DNA from: Geobacteraceae bacterium
Lineage (GTDB): Bacteria > Desulfobacterota > Desulfuromonadia > Geobacterales > Pseudopelobacteraceae
Length of the DNA stretch: 64,000 nt
Direction of reading: 5' to 3'
Assembly: GCA_021286935.1 (NCBI GenBank)
Contig: JAJTBI010000004.1
Location: 22,604-86,603, forward strand
Below the pieces are notes generated by a model. It searched no databases. It was not told the origin of the DNA and saw nothing but the letters and a program-made list of their open reading frames with translations. The translations under genes were made by a program, and so were the position numbers. Shown here piece by piece: positions 37,300 through 46,668 of the stretch (the first letter of the stretch is position 1; each line of letters opens with the position of its first letter).

Positions 37300-38466
37300 A
37301 TGCTAACCACAACCATAAACAAGTCAATGTTCCGTTTTCTGGCCGTACTGACTGCAGCCTCCATGGCGGGGCTGCAGGGCTATACCATGTTGTTCAACAA
37401 CTTTGCCGTGGAGACGGTTCACCTTGACGGGCTCCAGGTCGGTCTAACTCAATCCATCCGTGAAATTCCCGGCTTTCTGGCGTTAACGGCAATTTATGTG
37501 ATGCTGGTGATCAGAGAACATCGGCTGGCATCCCTGTCGATCATCCTGCTGGGGATCGGTGTTGCCTTGACCGGTTTTTTTCCTGCTTTCAGCGGGGTGG
37601 CGCTGACCACACTGCTGATGAGTTTTGGTTTTCACTATTACGAAACCGTTAACCAATCTCTGACCCTGCAATACTTTTCAACTCACCAGTCTCCGTTAGT
37701 GATGGGTAAGCTGCGCAGCCTGGCTGCCATCACCAGTATCATCTCTGCTGCAGCCATCTGGGGTATGGGCTTTGTGCTGGATTACCGGGGCATGTTTCTG
37801 GCTGTGGGGTGTGTGGTCGTCCTGGCCGGACTTTGGGCGGTCTTGCAGGACCCCAGCCATGCTGATGTGCCGCCCCAGAAACTGCGGATGTTTCTGAAGC
37901 GGCGCTACTGGCTCTACTATGCCCTGACCTTCATGTCCGGAGCCCGCCGCCAGATCTACATGGTCTTTTCCATGTTTCTGCTGGTCAAGGTCTTTCACTT
38001 TTCAGTGCAGGGGATCACGGTGCTGTTCATCATCAACAACCTGATCAACTGGATCATTAATCCGATGATCGGTCGGGCCATCAACGCCTTTGGTGAACGA
38101 ACACTTTGTACCGTGGAGTATCTTGGCGTGATTATGGTCTTTCTGACCTATGCCTACGCATCATCCAGATGGGTGGTGGCCGGGATGTACATCATTGACT
38201 ATATCCTGTTCAACTTTGCCGTGGCGATCCGTACCTACTTCCAGAAGATTGCTGATCCGGCAGATATCGCCCCAACCTCAGCGGTCGGTTTCACCATCAA
38301 CCATATTGCAGCGGTCTTTCTGCCTGCTCTGGGGGGCTATCTCTGGATGCTGGATTACCGGATACCGTTCATTATGGGTGCGGCACTTGGCGTGGTCTCC
38401 CTGATTCTGGCCCAGTTCATCAAGCTGCCCTCCCGTGTTGCAGCGGTCGGGCAGACAGCACACTAG
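37300..38466 (+). CDS. MFS transporter
   Basis: 388 residues, twelve predicted membrane helices, MFS fold but with no substrate-specific signature. It follows the Bax inhibitor-1 gene by 20 bp. An internal ATG at 37324 (MFRFL) is an alternative start. Substrate unknown. Confidence 0.8.
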   Translation: MLTTTINKSMFRFLAVLTAASMAGLQGYTMLFNNFAVETVHLDGLQVGLTQSIREIPGFLALTAIYVMLVIREHRLASLSIILLGIGVALTGFFPAFSGVALTTLLMSFGFHYYETVNQSLTLQYFSTHQSPLVMGKLRSLAAITSIISAAAIWGMGFVLDYRGMFLAVGCVVVLAGLWAVLQDPSHADVPPQKLRMFLKRRYWLYYALTFMSGARRQIYMVFSMFLLVKVFHFSVQGITVLFIINNLINWIINPMIGRAINAFGERTLCTVEYLGVIMVFLTYAYASSRWVVAGMYIIDYILFNFAVAIRTYFQKIADPADIAPTSAVGFTINHIAAVFLPALGGYLWMLDYRIPFIMGAALGVVSLILAQFIKLPSRVAAVGQTAH

Positions 38467-38469
38467 ACG

Positions 38470-39513
38470 TCAGATCAGATCATAATGTTTCACCATCGCC
38501 CTGTGGCTGCGGAAGGCTGCCAGATAGCGGGCATCTTCAGCATAGGTGGTGGGGTAGATAGCGGGAACCGGCTGATGCTGCAAATTACTGTCCACGTTGA
38601 CAAAGGTAAACAGGCAGGAGTTTGAAAGCGCTTTGCTGTTACGATCACGGCTGATCCGTTCGATGCCTGCCTCAACACAGACAAAGCTGTCGCAGGTGTA
38701 GACCACCCGGCAGGTATAGTGCAGCTTGTCCCCCAGTCTGACCGGATGGAAGAAGTTGATCCGGTTGACCGCAGCGATCAGAGCGCGACCTGGAGCGATC
38801 AGTTCAGCGCACATGGATGACAGTTCATAGGCCCTGCGGATGATGTAACCGCCAAAGATCCGGTGAGGGACATACTCCTGTTCAGGGTACATCCGTTCCC
38901 AGGACTCCACCACCAGACTGTCTGCCTTGATCCCGCTGAAGCCTGGCTGGTCCTGGGCTTCATGCAGCTGACGCAACAATGCATACTCTTCGTAGCTGGG
39001 AGGTTCCTGCTGAGCGGCCTGCTGCTGACGGTACTGTTCCCGCTCCTGCATCGATTTTTCTGCCCGGTGTTTTTCTAACTCATCCTGATATTCCAGTGGC
39101 GGCAGCACTCTGCTTTCCTCTGCAGATTCACCTCCTCTGGCCACCATGGTGAAGTAGCAGGAAGCGATATGGGTAGACGGGTCGCCAGCATGCTCAACCC
39201 GCATCCCCACCACCATGGATGACCTGCCGACATGGTTGATTCGGGCATCAATCTGGATATCACGATCATTGTCAACCACATGGCGTACAATGATATTGTC
39301 AATGGCAGCGGTTACCACCTTGGCGTCAGGGTGGATACTGCGGGCATAGCCTAATGCGGCCTGTTCAGCCATGATGTCCAGGTCTTCCAGCAGCAGTCCA
39401 AACCTGAAATTGCCTGCAATCGGCTCATCGACAATCATATAGCGGCGGCGTGCCTGCAGATCTGATGCAAGTGGCAGTGTCTTATAGAGCGATGTTTCGC
39501 GTGGTGTCGTCAT
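38470..39513 (-). CDS. Acyl-CoA thioesterase, two hot-dog domains (ACOT9-like)
   Basis: 347 residues from ATG 39513 (AGGGAG upstream). The N-terminal hot-dog (about 45-150) and the C-terminal hot-dog (about 215-325) are separated by a Glu/Gln-rich charged linker. RIFGGYIIRRAYELSS and the VNRINFFHPVRLGD strand are typical of the second domain. It hydrolyses acyl-CoA in the cytoplasm; the chain-length preference is unknown. Confidence 0.82.
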   Translation of the reverse strand: MTTPRETSLYKTLPLASDLQARRRYMIVDEPIAGNFRFGLLLEDLDIMAEQAALGYARSIHPDAKVVTAAIDNIIVRHVVDNDRDIQIDARINHVGRSSMVVGMRVEHAGDPSTHIASCYFTMVARGGESAEESRVLPPLEYQDELEKHRAEKSMQEREQYRQQQAAQQEPPSYEEYALLRQLHEAQDQPGFSGIKADSLVVESWERMYPEQEYVPHRIFGGYIIRRAYELSSMCAELIAPGRALIAAVNRINFFHPVRLGDKLHYTCRVVYTCDSFVCVEAGIERISRDRNSKALSNSCLFTFVNVDSNLQHQPVPAIYPTTYAEDARYLAAFRSHRAMVKHYDLI

Positions 39514-39642
39514 CTGTATACTCCCTGCTTTATGCAATCGATACCATCTGCTGTACACTGTACATCTCCAAGACAGGTTGTGCAAGGCAGCCTGTAGATG
39601 CTACATTGCTACCTCTATTTTAAGAAACCAAAGTGAGCTACC

Positions 39643-39987
39643 ATGCCTGAAACCACGTGTGACTTCTATTGCTACAAGATTCTGAAGGGTCTGCTGGAGG
39701 TGCCGGTTTACCTCCAGAATGACCAGGTCTTTGCCTTTCACCACACCAATCCACTTTGGGAGCATCATGTGGTGTTGCTCCCGAAAAGGCACATTGAATC
39801 GTTGATTACACTGGAAGAATCTGACAACGAACTGCTGCTGGAGCTGATGCGGACTGCCAAGCTGATTGCCGCTGATTTTATGGCCCGTTTCGGCGCCTGC
39901 CGGGTCTATACCAATCTGGGGGCCTATCAGTCATCCAAGCACCTGCACTGGCATATCGGCGCCGGTGAGCAGTTGCGGCCCTATTGA
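39643..39987 (+). CDS. HIT family hydrolase
   Basis: 114 residues. The histidine triad is HLHWHIG at the C-terminus, and FHHTNPLWEHHVVLLPKRHI is the typical strand region. HIT proteins hydrolyse nucleoside phosphoramidates or dinucleotides. Preceded by a short spacer; monocistronic. Confidence 0.85.
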   Translation: MPETTCDFYCYKILKGLLEVPVYLQNDQVFAFHHTNPLWEHHVVLLPKRHIESLITLEESDNELLLELMRTAKLIAADFMARFGACRVYTNLGAYQSSKHLHWHIGAGEQLRPY

Positions 39988-40042
39988 ATCAATCAAGCAG
40001 AAACTGTTCTATCCATAACAACATGATGAAAGGTGTTAGAAA

Positions 40043-40474
40043 ATGCGTAATTTGATCAAATTGAGTGGTGCTGTGTTGTTGGCAATGATCTGTGCGATGC
40101 CGGTACACGCTGCGGAAACAAAGGTGAACAAAATGACAACGACTGATTCAGGGCTTAAGTATGTTGATGTTGTGGTGGGTAAAGGCGCCTCTCCAACCAG
40201 GGGCAAGCAGGTGAAAGTACACTACACCGGTACATTGGAGAACGGCACCAAGTTTGACAGCTCGGTTGATCGCAAAAAGCCGTTCAGCTTTATCATTGGC
40301 GTTGGCCAGGTTATTAAAGGCTGGGATGAGGGTGTGATGGGCATGAAGGTTGGCGGCAAGCGGAAACTGGTTATCCCTGCCAATCTGGGCTATGGCGCCA
40401 GAGGGGCTGGCGGCGTGATACCACCCAACGCCACCCTGTTGTTTGATGTTGAGCTGCTGGATGTACAGAAGTAA
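40043..40474 (+). CDS. Exported FKBP-type peptidyl-prolyl isomerase
   Basis: 143 residues with a signal peptide ending in VHAAE. The FKBP domain has VKVHYTGTL, DSSVDRKKPF, GVGQVIKGWDEGVMGMKVGGKR and GYGARG. It catalyses proline isomerisation in periplasmic folding. It is followed 12 bp later by miaA. Confidence 0.92.
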   Translation: MRNLIKLSGAVLLAMICAMPVHAAETKVNKMTTTDSGLKYVDVVVGKGASPTRGKQVKVHYTGTLENGTKFDSSVDRKKPFSFIIGVGQVIKGWDEGVMGMKVGGKRKLVIPANLGYGARGAGGVIPPNATLLFDVELLDVQK

Positions 40475-40486
40475 GAATGTTCTTCT

Positions 40487-41404
40487 ATGAAATTATCTTC
40501 CGCCTGTAACCTGTTGACTATCCTTGGGCCGACCGCCTCCGGCAAGACTCGCCTGGCTGTTGCACTGGCGCAGACACTGTCCGGTGAGATCATCTCAGCT
40601 GATTCGAGACAGGTGTTCAGGCGGATGGATATCGGCACCGGTAAAGATCTGCACGAATATGGTGCTGTTCCGTACCACCTGATTGATGTTCTTGAACCGG
40701 GACAGGAATGCAGTGTGTTTATCTTTCAACGTCTGTTTTTGCAGGCCTTTGAAGAGATAACCGCCCGTGGTCGGCTGCCGATTCTGTGCGGTGGTACCGG
40801 CCTGTATCTGGATGCAGCGTTGCGGGGCTACCGGATGGTTGAAGTGCCTGAAAATCACCAGTTGCGGGCAGAGCTGGCTGATAAAAGTGATGCGGAACTG
40901 ATTGAAATGCTAGTGAAACTGCTGCCTGACCAGCATAACCGGACCGACCAGACTGATAGAGCCCGTACGATCCGCGCCATTGAGATCGCCAGCTACCAAC
41001 CGGATAATCAGGCAGAACAGGAACCGTTCCCTGCCATCAGCCCGCTGGTCCTGGGCATCCGCTGGGAGAGAACAGAACTGCGTCGCAGGATCACCCAGCG
41101 CCTGCGCCAACGGCTTGAGGCAGGTATGCTGGATGAGATTCAAAAGTTGCATGACGGCGGGGTAACGTGGGAACGGCTGGATTACTATGGCCTGGAATAC
41201 CGCTATGGGGGGATGTTCCTGCGGGGAGAGCTGAACCGCAATGACCTGTTCCAGAAGCTGAATGCTGCTATCCATGATTTTGCCAAACGTCAGGAAACCT
41301 GGTTCCGCCGGATGGAGAAAAACGGTGTTGTGATCCACTGGCTGGATGGGGCTGGTGATCCGCTTGCAGAGTCGCAGCAGATCATCGGTGAGAGTCCTGC
41401 ATGA
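40487..41404 (+). CDS. miaA: tRNA dimethylallyltransferase
   Basis: 305 residues. P-loop GPTASGKT, SADSRQVFRRMDIGTGK and GGTGLYLDA are standard MiaA motifs. It transfers a dimethylallyl group from DMAPP to A37 of tRNAs reading UNN codons. The stop overlaps the next gene by 4 bp. Confidence 0.95.
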   Translation: MKLSSACNLLTILGPTASGKTRLAVALAQTLSGEIISADSRQVFRRMDIGTGKDLHEYGAVPYHLIDVLEPGQECSVFIFQRLFLQAFEEITARGRLPILCGGTGLYLDAALRGYRMVEVPENHQLRAELADKSDAELIEMLVKLLPDQHNRTDQTDRARTIRAIEIASYQPDNQAEQEPFPAISPLVLGIRWERTELRRRITQRLRQRLEAGMLDEIQKLHDGGVTWERLDYYGLEYRYGGMFLRGELNRNDLFQKLNAAIHDFAKRQETWFRRMEKNGVVIHWLDGAGDPLAESQQIIGESPA

Positions 41405-42609
41405 ACAGCCTGCTGCAGCCTTTGCAACAGCTCTTCCCGCAGCAGTGCCATGACCGGATCTTTCTGGTTGGCGGTACAATGCGGGATTTTCTGTTGCAGC
41501 AGCCTGCCCAGGATTATGATCTGATCGCTGTCTTGCCTGCGGGGCTGCTGCCGTCACTTGGCTTTCGGCTGGTTGCAGGCAAGACAACCAGGCCGATCTG
41601 GTTTCAGCATGATGCTCAGCTGGGTAAGCTGGAGCTGATCCGGCTTGATGATATCAGCCAGCTTGATGCTGATCTAAGGGGTCGCGATTTCACCATCAAC
41701 GCCATCGCCTTAGGCTTGGATGGCAGGCTTTATGATCCCTTGAACGGTCAACGGGATCTGCAGCAACGGTTACTGCGGGTCTGCTCAGACCAGAGCTTTA
41801 TTGATGACCCTTTACGGATCATCCGTGGTTTGCGCTTTGTGGCTGATGGCTGGCAGATGGTGCCTGAAACCGTGCAGTTGATCCAGCAGCAGGATTGGAC
41901 TGAGCAGATGGCTTGCCTGCCGGTTGAGCGGTTCAGCCGCGAGATGGTCAAGGGGCTGGCCGGTAGACAACCAAGCCGTTTTTTTGAGCAGATGATTCAT
42001 TTCAGGATTGGAACCAACTGGCTGCCGGAGCTGTTCAGGATGCGGGATATCCCTGCCGGACCGCTGCAGCATCATCCTGAAGGGGATCTGCTGACCCATT
42101 GCCTGCAGGTGCTGCAGCGGGCCGCAGCAGTCAGTCCTGATCCCCTGACCCGTTTCTGTGCCTTTTTTCATGATATCGGTAAACTGTCCAGTGATCCGGC
42201 CCTGTACCCCAAGCATCACGGCCATGATGAGGCTGGCTTTAAGCCTGCGCAAAACCTATGTAAACGGCTCTGCCTGCCAGCAGAATGGGGCAGGGCACTG
42301 GCCTGGATCAGCCGCCTGCATACCAACCTGAACCGCTGGTCAGAGCTGCGGGATACAACCAGGCTACGGATAGCAGACCAAGCCCGCAAGGCCGGTATCA
42401 GCCAGATTCTGCCGGTTGTGTCAGCCGCAGACAAACCGGGTAACAGTACACCTGTGCAGTGGCTTCATGCACTGGAGGTTGCTGCCATGAACAGTACGCA
42501 GTTAGGGATAGATAAAGAACAACTTGAGGCGATGCAGGAAAAGCATCGGCCTGATTGTATCCTGCAGCACCGAATCAGATTGTTGAGGTCATATGAAAAC
42601 CTATCGTAA
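41401..42609 (+). CDS. CCA tRNA nucleotidyltransferase/poly(A) polymerase with HD domain
   Basis: 402 residues of class II nucleotidyltransferase. The N-terminal GGTMRD and DYDLIAV carry the catalytic aspartates, followed by [10 protein letters not shown] and the [13 protein letters not shown] segment. A C-terminal HD domain has FHDIGK and a His-rich region. It adds CCA to tRNA or A tails to RNA. It overlaps miaA and the next gene. Confidence 0.88.
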   Translation: MNSLLQPLQQLFPQQCHDRIFLVGGTMRDFLLQQPAQDYDLIAVLPAGLLPSLGFRLVAGKTTRPIWFQHDAQLGKLELIRLDDISQLDADLRGRDFTINAIALGLDGRLYDPLNGQRDLQQRLLRVCSDQSFIDDPLRIIRGLRFVADGWQMVPETVQLIQQQDWTEQMACLPVERFSREMVKGLAGRQPSRFFEQMIHFRIGTNWLPELFRMRDIPAGPLQHHPEGDLLTHCLQVLQRAAAVSPDPLTRFCAFFHDIGKLSSDPALYPKHHGHDEAGFKPAQNLCKRLCLPAEWGRALAWISRLHTNLNRWSELRDTTRLRIADQARKAGISQILPVVSAADKPGNSTPVQWLHALEVAAMNSTQLGIDKEQLEAMQEKHRPDCILQHRIRLLRSYENLS

Positions 42610-43009
42610 AGAACTCTGGTTTGAGACACCCACCCGACGGGCATTTCTCAACATCACCCCCACCATAGAAGAGTGTCTGAAACAGAGCGGCATCCGCGAG
42701 GGACTACTGCTGTGCAATGCCATGCATATCACGGCCAGCGTGTTTATCAATGATGATGAATCCGGCCTGCATCAGGATTTTGAGGACTGGCTGGAGCAGC
42801 TGGCCCCGGAAAAGCCCTATTCCCGCTATCGCCACAACGGCTATGAGGACAATGGTGATGCCCACCTGAAGCGGACGGTGATGGGGCGTGAGGTGGTGGT
42901 GGCAATTACCGAAGGCAGGCTTGACCTGGGGCCCTGGGAACAGATTTTTTATGGTGAGTTTGACGGCAAGCGCAGGAAGCGGGTGCTGGTAAAGATTATC
43001 GGCGAATAG
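42593..43009 (+). CDS. YjbQ/UPF0047 family protein (secondary thiamine-phosphate synthase type)
   Basis: 138 residues. [22 protein letters not shown] (quoted as [14 protein letters not shown]) and GTWEQIFY-like segment near the end match YjbQ family features. Such proteins have thiamine-phosphate synthase side activity; the main role is unclear. It overlaps the previous gene by 17 bp. Confidence 0.82.
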   Translation: MKTYRKELWFETPTRRAFLNITPTIEECLKQSGIREGLLLCNAMHITASVFINDDESGLHQDFEDWLEQLAPEKPYSRYRHNGYEDNGDAHLKRTVMGREVVVAITEGRLDLGPWEQIFYGEFDGKRRKRVLVKIIGE

Positions 43010-43032
43010 TGCCGGATAGATGGAGTTCTGCC

Positions 43033-43545
43033 ATGAGTGATCCAAACAGACCTGCAGCAGCGTTGATCAGCAGCCTTGGCCTTGTCCAACACCCGGAAGG
43101 GGGCTGGTATCGCGAGACCTGCCGCTCTAACGAGCAGATTTCCGGCAATGCCCTGCCTGACCGTTTTGGCGGCCCGCGCTCCTGTTACACGGCCATCTAT
43201 TTTCTGCTGGAGCAGGGCGACTACTCTGCACTGCATAGAATCAAATCCGACGAGTTGTGGTTTTTTCATGGCGGTGCAGGCCTGACCATTCACCTGCTGA
43301 CAGCGGACGGCACCTGTTCTGCGATCAGGCTTGGGGCTGATATCGCAGCAGGAGAAGCCTTTCAGGCCATGGTGCCTGCCGGAATCTGGTTCGGGGCCGA
43401 AATGAGCGGGACAGGGGAGTATAGTCTGGTCAGTTGTGTGGTTGCACCGGGATTTGATTTTGTAGACTTTGAGATGGGTGATAGAAACAGCCTGTTACAA
43501 CAGTACCCAGACCATGCAGCACTGATTAATCGGTTGACCCGTTAA
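43033..43545 (+). CDS. DUF985 cupin family protein
   Basis: 170 residues from ATG 43033 (TGGAG upstream). The DUF985/cupin_5 hallmarks are LVQHPEGGWYRET, TAIYFLLEQGDYSALHRI, and WFFHGGAGLTI. It likely binds metal or a small ligand. The function is unknown; it may be linked to sugar or polyketide metabolism. Confidence 0.82.
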   Translation: MSDPNRPAAALISSLGLVQHPEGGWYRETCRSNEQISGNALPDRFGGPRSCYTAIYFLLEQGDYSALHRIKSDELWFFHGGAGLTIHLLTADGTCSAIRLGADIAAGEAFQAMVPAGIWFGAEMSGTGEYSLVSCVVAPGFDFVDFEMGDRNSLLQQYPDHAALINRLTR

Positions 43546-43661
43546 TCACTAACCACACGTCATTAGGACTGAATGCCACTAACAGGACAACCTGCAGTTG
43601 CCATGTCCTGCACAATCCCGTATGGTACCGCCTGCTTAAAATCTGAAAAATGGAGATCAAG

Positions 43662-44129
43662 ATGGCTGGAATTACAAAAAACAGTGTTGTTACTCTGGAT
43701 TATACGGTCACAGATATAGATGGCATTCCTGTTGATGAAGGACAGGAATCGCTTGTCTATCTGCATGGCGGCTATGGAGATATTTTTCCTCAGATTGAGG
43801 CGGCACTGGAGGGCAAATCAGCAGGTGAAAGTATCATTGTCAACCTGCAACCGGCTGAGGCCTTTGGGGAATATGATGCTGATCTGGTACGGATTGAACC
43901 GGTCGATGCATTCAATGAACCGGTGGAAGTCGGCATGCAGCTTGAGCAGACTGAAAACGGCAATGATCTGGTTTTTACCGTTACCGATGTTGCTGAAGGC
44001 AAGGCTGTGCTGGATGGTAACCATCCCCTGGCCGGTATGCTTCTGGTGTTTGAGGGAACTGTGCTTAGTATCCGCCCTGCAAGTGAAAGGGAGATCAAGG
44101 CTGGAAAGAGCATGACAACGGTCTGCTAG
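43662..44129 (+). CDS. slyD: SlyD-type FKBP peptidyl-prolyl isomerase
   Basis: 155 residues from ATG 43662 (TGGAG upstream). Typical SlyD features: the VVTLDYTVTD opening, the IFPQIEAALEGKSAGES turn and the insert-in-flap (PVEVGMQLEQTENG). No His-rich tail is present. It is a cytoplasmic folding helper. It follows a 116-bp gap with a weak hairpin. Confidence 0.88.
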   Translation: MAGITKNSVVTLDYTVTDIDGIPVDEGQESLVYLHGGYGDIFPQIEAALEGKSAGESIIVNLQPAEAFGEYDADLVRIEPVDAFNEPVEVGMQLEQTENGNDLVFTVTDVAEGKAVLDGNHPLAGMLLVFEGTVLSIRPASEREIKAGKSMTTVC

Positions 44130-44192
44130 TCTCAGTGGGAAAGCCGGTTCTGCAACGGACCGGGAAAGGTCAGATTGAGTACAGGAGAGAAC

Positions 44193-44654
44193 ATGAAGCG
44201 ATGGTTTGTACATACGGTTCTTATTTTTTGTCTGATGGTTGCGCCCTGTTTTGCTGATGAACGAAATACCACGGTGGTAAAGGATCAAGCAGCCAAAGCG
44301 AAGCTGCTGGGGACACATAAACTGTCGCTGCAGTGGATAAGCTGGGATTATTTCGGAACCGCCACTGCTGTTGAAAAAGATGGCTTGATCACCTTAAAAG
44401 GCGAGCAACGCTCTAAAACCGGCAGTGATTCTGTTTTGCTGGATGGGGTTGTCACGGAGATCGACAAGAACAGCTTTACATTCAACGGCAGTATTGTAAC
44501 AAAGGTATCCTTTATTAACCGTGGAGAAGCCTGTGTCCGTCAGGGGGATCTTACGTTCAGGATAACCGGCTCACGGAAATACTGGCGCCTGAAAGAGATG
44601 GACAGCCCCTGTGGACCGGAAACCGATTATGTTGATATCTATTTCAGGAAATAA
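44193..44654 (+). CDS. Exported protein, unknown function
   Basis: 153 residues from ATG 44193 with AGGAGAG upstream. Signal peptide ends at CFADE. Beta-rich middle (LSLQWISWDYFGTATAVEKDGLI-type) and cysteines at EACVRQG and SPCGP. I do not recognise the family. It stands near the end of the backbone next to rlpA. Confidence 0.62.
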   Translation: MKRWFVHTVLIFCLMVAPCFADERNTTVVKDQAAKAKLLGTHKLSLQWISWDYFGTATAVEKDGLITLKGEQRSKTGSDSVLLDGVVTEIDKNSFTFNGSIVTKVSFINRGEACVRQGDLTFRITGSRKYWRLKEMDSPCGPETDYVDIYFRK

Positions 44655-44665
44655 ATTCAGTTCGG

Positions 44666-45412
44666 TTAATCAACCGCCACCACAAAACAGCCTTTAAATC
44701 CCTTTTGCTCGTAGTCATCCTTGCCTGCCTGGGCCTGTCGTAATGATTCAAAACGGCCAACCCGCACCCGGTAATAGCGGATATTTTTGACCCAGGAATC
44801 CTGCACATCAGCCACGCCATAGTTCTTCTTCAGTTCATCCCGGTACCGGTAGGCATTCTCCTTGACCGTAAATGCACCGACCTGGATGGTATAGCTGCCT
44901 TTGTCGTAGTTTGCCAGTTGGCGGTAACTGTCACCGAATTTGTAGCCCAACGCTGAAATCCTTACCGTTGCAACACCATCCTGAAGCAGACCAATCCTTG
45001 ATGCAGCACCTTCAGAAAGATCAAGAATCCGGTTACCGACAAAGGGGCCACGATCATTGATCCGAACAACCACCTCTTTTCCGGTCCGTTTATGCTCAAC
45101 CCTCACGTAAACGCCGAACGGCAGTGTTTTATGGGCCGCAGTCAGCCCATGCATGTCAAACAGCTCACCATTACTGGTCTTCCTGCCATGAAAGTCCCGA
45201 CCGTAGAAACTGGCAAGGCCTTCTTGTATAAAACCATCTGCGGTAGCTAACGGTTCATATCGCTTGCCCTGTACAACATACGGCTTTGAAATTTTCTGCG
45301 GTACCGTGTCAGGCACAACATAACGCTGCCGTGCACACCCAGAAAGCAGCGCAATCAGGAGCAATATGGTGATTTTAATGGTGCCTGTAATCTGTAGCCG
45401 GTAGCGGGGCAT
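44666..45412 (-). CDS. rlpA: Septal ring lytic transglycosylase RlpA
   Basis: 248 residues. Lipobox LLSGCA, then the RlpA domain (about 60-160: GLASFYGRDFHGRKTSNGE and VRINDRGPF, with the active-site Asp/Glu) and a C-terminal SPOR domain (about 170-248) that binds denuded peptidoglycan. It cleaves naked glycan strands at the septum. It is the last backbone gene before the island boundary. Confidence 0.92.
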   Translation of the reverse strand: MPRYRLQITGTIKITILLLIALLSGCARQRYVVPDTVPQKISKPYVVQGKRYEPLATADGFIQEGLASFYGRDFHGRKTSNGELFDMHGLTAAHKTLPFGVYVRVEHKRTGKEVVVRINDRGPFVGNRILDLSEGAASRIGLLQDGVATVRISALGYKFGDSYRQLANYDKGSYTIQVGAFTVKENAYRYRDELKKNYGVADVQDSWVKNIRYYRVRVGRFESLRQAQAGKDDYEQKGFKGCFVVAVD

Positions 45413-45751
45413 AGTGTTAACGGTTTACGTGATAATTCTATTTACGTATATGGACAAGATTGAACCCAGGAAAATAAAAAACCGGCAACGTTTGGGTACG
45501 GTACCGGGTACAGTCTGGGGATCGCAAAGTTTAACTACTTAATCCCCCTAAGTATATTTTGGAGCGGGAAACGTGATTCGAAAATTTCAAATAAAAACAG
45601 CAATTTAATAAATAGCTTTGCAAATGCAGGCTAAATAACTACTTGCCTGATTTTCTGTCTGACATCAGTCCAACAAAGTCCGGAACAATACGGCAAGAAA
45701 TAATAACGGCGGGGAAAGTTTGGGGCAATCCCATCCCGATACATTCAGCTA
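45413..45751. other. 339-bp gene-free stretch with island boundary
   Basis: Besides the tRNA-like fragment at 45560-45582 there is an AT-rich stretch with no coding frame. No other feature supported. Confidence 0.5.
45560..45582 (-). other. tRNA-Gly 3'-end remnant, putative attachment site
   Basis: The minus strand reads TTCGAATCACG then TTTCCCGCTCCA (23 bp in total), the T-loop to CCA end of a tRNA-Gly (GCC) gene with two differences from the usual sequence. The 5' part of a tRNA is absent. Integrases that use tRNA 3' ends leave such a copy at the distal end of the island. The orientation places the intact tRNA-Gly at higher coordinates, beyond the window. Confidence 0.65.
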
Positions 45752-46111
45752 TCAAATCCCCACCTCAAGCTTAAAGTGGGTGGCCTTTACTTGGGGTATC
45801 AGCTCCCGCGCACTCTTTTTCACCAGATCCACAATCCCATAACCGGCCAAGGTGTGTAGCGTTCTTGAAAGATTGCTTTTATTACGTCCAGTCAGTGTTC
45901 CCAATTCGCTGATAGACTTTGGCTTCTGTTCTTCAATCACATGCAGCAACATACGGTTGTCGTCACTCAACACCTGGGCAAAGGACTGCAGGGATTCAAA
46001 CCAGATCTTCGGTTCGTCCTTGCGGGGTTTATATTCGCCTTTGGCTATGGCAATCGTCCGCTTTTTGAACTCTTCCCGCGACATAATCCCGACATTCATA
46101 CTTTTCTTCAT
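45752..46111 (-). CDS. TumA-like antitoxin (HVO_A0114-type HTH protein)
   Basis: 119 residues. A winged-helix segment (SISELGTLTGRNKSNLSRTLHTL, quoted as SELGTLTGRNKSNLSRTL) with the N-terminal KKRTIAIAKGE extension. It follows the TumE-like toxin remnant with ATGA overlap, the known order of tumE-tumA modules. It is probably the DNA-binding antitoxin of the pair. Confidence 0.78.
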   Translation of the reverse strand: MKKSMNVGIMSREEFKKRTIAIAKGEYKPRKDEPKIWFESLQSFAQVLSDDNRMLLHVIEEQKPKSISELGTLTGRNKSNLSRTLHTLAGYGIVDLVKKSARELIPQVKATHFKLEVGI

Positions 46112-46467
46112 TTGTTGCCTCCATCAATAACCTGCTCAACCTCTTTCCAAAAATCTTCCAGCAATTGCGCCGCTGATTCATACTCATACGGAATAATCTT
46201 CTCCAGATGGTGTTGATGGTCCCATGCCAGCCGTCGTCCACCAAACTTCTTTCGTTTTGGTGGCGGACAACCATGGGCATTATCAAAACCAACCACCCGC
46301 GTGTTGTTACGGTCATGCAGGGTCAATGAGTATGAAATGCCATGGGGTATCTGTTCGCTGGCGTTTACCCTGTAGGCTTCGAACTTAACCCAGTACCCTT
46401 TATCCAGGAGATAGGTAATCCCATGCAGATCCAGCAGGGTATCAAGTCCTGTTTCTTATGAATCCAT
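46108..46467 (-). pseudogene. TumE-like toxin (DUF6516) with nonsense codon
   Basis: The full reading frame from ATG 46467 reads M-D-S-stop (TAA at 46456-46458), then continues in frame as ETGLDTLLDLHGITYLLDKGYW... to 46108, matching the DUF6516/TumE pattern (GYWVKFEA, SLTLHDRNNTRVVGFDNAH, PYEYESAAQLLEDFW). The stop at codon 4 leaves no good alternative start except a TTG at 46326. Probably inactive toxin. Adjacent antitoxin is intact. Confidence 0.6.
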
Positions 46468-46585
46468 ATTAACCGGCTTTCAAAGCTGAAAGGTTGTTAG
46501 CTGGTGATAACTATACGTTGTTACTATCTAAGAAGCAAGAGGGATTTGTCATTGTCTGTAAGGGTTACTTTAACACCATCCGGCA

Positions 46586-46646
46586 GCCCGCCTTCGGCGG
46601 GCCGCTGATATTTTTTAAAACTGGCAGGGCGGGATTTCTCCCGCCC
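46586..46646. terminator. Two back-to-back hairpin terminators
   Basis: GCCCGCC/GGCGGGC (46586-46602) is followed by T6 on the plus strand; GGGCGGGA/TCCCGCCC (46627-46646) is followed by T/A runs on the minus strand and so can end the RadC-like transcript. Both stems are GC-only. Confidence 0.7.
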
Positions 46647-46668
46647 GTTTCGCTTTGATGTGTCCAGC

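Noticed and set aside
45560..45582. Intact tRNA gene
   Set aside because: Only the T-loop to CCA part is present; no D-arm, anticodon or 5' acceptor.
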